From NCBI GenBank assembly GCA_030067055.1, contig JASJAL010000080.1, positions 1-8,169 on the forward strand: 8,169 nt of DNA, read 5' to 3'. Below, in pieces: positions 6,504 to 8,169 of the stretch. The notes beneath the pieces are model-generated. The model was not told where the DNA came from. It made no database searches and saw only the letters and a program-made list of their open reading frames with translations. Source of the DNA: Kiloniellales bacterium. Lineage in GTDB: Bacteria; Pseudomonadota; Alphaproteobacteria; Kiloniellales; JAKSBE01. Both the position numbers and the translations under genes were made by a program. Every line of letters begins with the position of its first letter. The first letter of the stretch is position 1.

Positions 6504-6517
6504 GTGAAATGAATACT
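6488..6517 (+). promoter_or_regulatory. Candidate promoter of the hmgA-fah operon
   Basis: Perfect -35 TTGACA (6488-6493), 18-base spacer, AATACT (6512-6517; 4/6 match to TATAAT). Transcription would start near 6524, giving a leader of about 125 bases to the hmgA ATG. The -35 lies inside the 5' end of marR (codons 4-6, opposite strand). The block 6485-6513 matches the dctP promoter block at 26 of 29 positions by my alignment. Confidence 0.5.
6498..6509. promoter_or_regulatory. Candidate MarR operator, hmgA/marR copy
   Basis: TTTCATGTGAAA, a full dyad TTTCA-NN-TGAAA. It sits between the -35 and -10 of the plus-strand hmgA promoter and at the same time covers the marR ATG (6501-6503). One bound dimer could therefore repress hmgA-fah and marR together. 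It matches the site in the dctP promoter, with the same position relative to TTGACA. Confidence 0.65.
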
Positions 6518-6542
6518 AGCTAGGAGATCAAGGCGCTTGCAA
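6513..6542 (-). promoter_or_regulatory. Weak candidate promoter for marR
   Basis: On the minus strand TTGCAA (6537-6542, 4/6 to TTGACA) and TAGTAT (6513-6518, 4/6 to TATAAT) are 18 bases apart. The start point would fall near 6505-6507, two to four bases before the marR ATG. Its -10 overlaps the -10 proposed for hmgA on the other strand, so the two promoters would compete. Confidence 0.35.
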
Positions 6543-6547
6543 GCGCC
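6532..6547. repeat. Perfect 16-bp palindrome between marR and hmgA
   Basis: GGCGCTTGCAAGCGCC is its own reverse complement. It overlaps the weak marR -35 and lies at about +9 to +24 of the proposed hmgA transcript. There it could fold as a 6-bp stem with a UGCA loop at the mRNA 5' end. It may alternatively be an operator for a second regulator. It is unlike the MarR dyad. Confidence 0.6.
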
Positions 6548-6648
6548 GAAACCAATCCGCAGCGACCGGTCGGGTTCCAGGCCGCGCCGGTGTTTTCTTG
6601 CGTCGATACCGCCGCGCGTCGCCCCTCGAGCCGGATGAGGAGCCGGAC

Positions 6649-7782
6649 ATGCGCAAGTACATCTCCTTTCCCCGCGTCGAGGGCCTCGCCTCCCGCCAGG
6701 CCCACGCCGACCTGCCGCCCGACACCTTCGAGCGCGAGCTCGGCAAGGAGGGCTTCTTCGGTCCGGCGACGCACATGTATCACCGCCATCCGCCGACCGG
6801 CTGGATCGACTGGGATGGGCCGCTGCGCCCGCGGGCCTTCGACCTGACCCGCCTCAACGCCGAACAGGCCTCGCCCTGGGACGCCGACGAGATCCTGCAC
6901 AACGCCAGCGTCAAGATCCGCTTCTGGCGCGCGCCCAAACGTATGGACCACCTGGCCCGCAACGGCGATGGCGACGAGCTTATCTTCGTCCACCAGGGCC
7001 GGGGCGATCTCTACTGCGACTACGGCCACCTTGCGGTCCGGGCGGGCGACTACGTCATGCTGCCGCGCTCGACCATGTGGCGGCTGGACTGCAGCGAGCC
7101 GATGACCGCCCTGCTGATCGAGGCCAGCAACGCCAGCTACACCCTGCCGGACAAGGGCATGGTCGGCGATCACGCGATCTTCGACCCGGCGATGCTTGAC
7201 GTCCCCACACTCGACGAGGCCTTCAAATCCCAGCAGGATGAGGAGACCTGGCAGGTTCGGGTCAAGCGCGGGGGCGCGATTTCGACCGTGACCTATCCCT
7301 TCAATCCCCTGGACGCGGTCGGCTGGAAGGGCGATCTGGCGCCGGTGCGGATCAACGTCGAGCACATCCGGCCGCTGATGAGCCACCGCTATCACCTGCC
7401 GCCTTCGGCCCACACCACCTTCGTCGGCAACCGCTTCGTGGTCTGCACCTTCGCGCCCCGGCCCTTCGAGTCGGCGCCGGATGCCCTGAAGGTCCCCTTT
7501 TTCCACAACAACGACGACTACGACGAGGTGATCTTCTATCACGCCGGCGACTTCTTCAGCCGGGACAACATTCACCCGGGCATGGTCACCTTCCACCCCT
7601 GCGGCTTCACGCATGGGCCGCACCCCAAGGCACTGCAGAACGCCTTCGAGCAGAAGAAGCCGGCCACCGACGAGTACGCGATCATGGTCGACACCCGCGA
7701 CGCCCTGGAGTTGGGCGCCGGCGCCAACGGCGTCGAATGGGAAGGCTACGTCGACTCCTGGAAGAGCAACGGCAAGGGCTGA
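6649..7782 (+). CDS. hmgA: Homogentisate 1,2-dioxygenase family protein, short form
   Basis: Fe(II) cupin-type ring-cleaving dioxygenase: homogentisate + O2 to maleylacetoacetate; cytoplasmic. It is 377 residues against roughly 430-450 for classical HmgA. Candidate metal ligands: H286 and E293 (FFHNNDDYDEVIFYH) and H322 (FTHGPHP). The H286-H322 distance of 36 equals that of H335-H371 in the human enzyme as I recall it, but the Glu is at +7 rather than +6, with an Asp (D292) at +6. An earlier HQGRGDLYCDYGHLAVRAGD stretch (115-134) is cupin-like. Start: ATG 6649 has GAGGAG (6637-6642) six bases upstream; the frame continues to a TTG at 6598 without comparable support. Seven bases separate it from the fah-like gene. 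The role is supported by maiA and fah in the same window. A related substrate (another hydroxylated phenylacetate) is possible. Confidence 0.85.
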   Translation: MRKYISFPRVEGLASRQAHADLPPDTFERELGKEGFFGPATHMYHRHPPTGWIDWDGPLRPRAFDLTRLNAEQASPWDADEILHNASVKIRFWRAPKRMDHLARNGDGDELIFVHQGRGDLYCDYGHLAVRAGDYVMLPRSTMWRLDCSEPMTALLIEASNASYTLPDKGMVGDHAIFDPAMLDVPTLDEAFKSQQDEETWQVRVKRGGAISTVTYPFNPLDAVGWKGDLAPVRINVEHIRPLMSHRYHLPPSAHTTFVGNRFVVCTFAPRPFESAPDALKVPFFHNNDDYDEVIFYHAGDFFSRDNIHPGMVTFHPCGFTHGPHPKALQNAFEQKKPATDEYAIMVDTRDALELGAGANGVEWEGYVDSWKSNGKG

Positions 7783-7789
7783 GGCCGAG

Positions 7790-8169
7790 ATGAAGCTTGC
7801 GTCACTGAAGGAAGGTGGCCGCGACGGCACCTTGATGGTGGTCAGCCGGGACCTGACCCGGGCCACCCATGCGGTCTCGGCCACGACCTTGCAGCAGGCC
7901 CTGGAGGACTGGGCGAGCTACGGGCCGAAGCTGGAGGCGGAGTTCGCGCGAGTCGAGGCCGGCGCCGCGCCGGAGGCGGTTCCCTTCGATCCCGAGGCCT
8001 GCGCAGCGCCCCTGCCTCGCGCCTACCAGTGGGCCGACGGCTCGGCCTACGTCAACCACGTCGAGCTGGTCCGCAGGGCGCGCGGTGCGGAGATGCCCGA
8101 GAGCTTCTGGAGCGATCCCCTGATGTACCAGGGCGGCTCGGACCACATGCTCGGCCCTCGCGATCCGAT
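7790..8169 (+). CDS. fahA: Fumarylacetoacetate hydrolase family protein (3' truncated by window)
   Basis: Likely last enzyme of the pathway, cleaving fumarylacetoacetate to fumarate and acetoacetate; cytoplasmic. The window holds 126 codons and runs off the right edge. The N-terminal region matches the bacterial FAA-hydrolase layout: MKLASLKEGGRDGTLMVVSR (1-20), a helical N-terminal domain, then PRAYQWADGSAYVNHVELVR (76-95), RGAEMPESFW (98-107) and DPLMYQGGSD (109-118), the entry to the catalytic fold. The metal-binding acidic residues expected downstream are outside the window. The start ATG at 7790 follows GAGG overlapping the hmgA stop region, seven bases after the hmgA TGA, so the two are co-transcribed. 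Family membership is clear. The substrate rests on its neighbours. Confidence 0.9.
   Translation, partial: MKLASLKEGGRDGTLMVVSRDLTRATHAVSATTLQQALEDWASYGPKLEAEFARVEAGAAPEAVPFDPEACAAPLPRAYQWADGSAYVNHVELVRRARGAEMPESFWSDPLMYQGGSDHMLGPRDP

Noticed and set aside
6598..6648. N-terminal extension of the homogentisate dioxygenase from a TTG at 6598
   Set aside because: The ATG at 6649 has GAGGAG at ideal spacing and begins the conserved MRKYISFPRVEG segment; the extension is Arg/Pro-rich and lies in the leader region.
6520..7884. Long open frame of 454 codons on the minus strand, opposite hmgA
   Set aside because: It is antisense to a clearly recognisable dioxygenase and runs into the fah start. Its translation is low-complexity and rich in Val, Ala, Gly and Arg with no family signature. 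Such frames are expected opposite GC-rich genes.

Overview
The window is high-GC DNA, densely packed with genes. Codon usage, gene families and operon style suggest an alphaproteobacterium, probably a Rhodospirillales- or Kiloniellales-like free-living heterotroph. That placement is inferred from protein character alone. I see no tRNA, rRNA, CRISPR array or insertion sequence.

Layout. (1) Positions 1-1754 (+) hold the 3' part of a long fusion gene: a fatty-acyl-AMP ligase-type adenylating domain followed by a PlsC-type acyltransferase domain. (2) Converging on it is a small 61-codon gene of unknown function (1773-1958, -). An exact FNR/FixK-type box (TTGATTCGGATCAA, 2024-2037) sits at a class-II activator position upstream of it. 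(3) A minus-strand block reads, in transcription order, marR (6027-6503), dctP (4796-5836), dctQ (4124-4648), dctM (2798-4111), maiA (2050-2700). This is a MarR regulator, a complete three-part TRAP transporter and maleylacetoacetate isomerase. (4) Divergent from marR is the plus-strand pair hmgA-like (6649-7782) and fah-like (7790 to the window end). These are a short-form homogentisate 1,2-dioxygenase and a fumarylacetoacetate hydrolase.

How it fits together. HmgA, MaiA and Fah are the three consecutive enzymes that take homogentisate to fumarate and acetoacetate, the lower tyrosine/phenylalanine pathway. Here they are split over two opposed transcription units with the TRAP transporter and the regulator between them. 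The two unit promoters share a nearly identical block: a perfect TTGACA, then six bases, then TCATGTGAAATGAA. One copy is upstream of dctP (5948-5976, -) and one upstream of hmgA (6485-6513, +). The dyad TTTCA-NN-TGAAA falls in the -35/-10 spacer of both, so I infer that the MarR protein represses both units and that the TRAP system imports an aromatic acid feeding this pathway. The hmgA copy also overlaps the marR start codon, which suggests autoregulation.

Other structure: two inverted REP-like hairpins plus a perfect 9-bp hairpin lie between dctP and dctQ. A perfect 16-bp palindrome lies between marR and hmgA.
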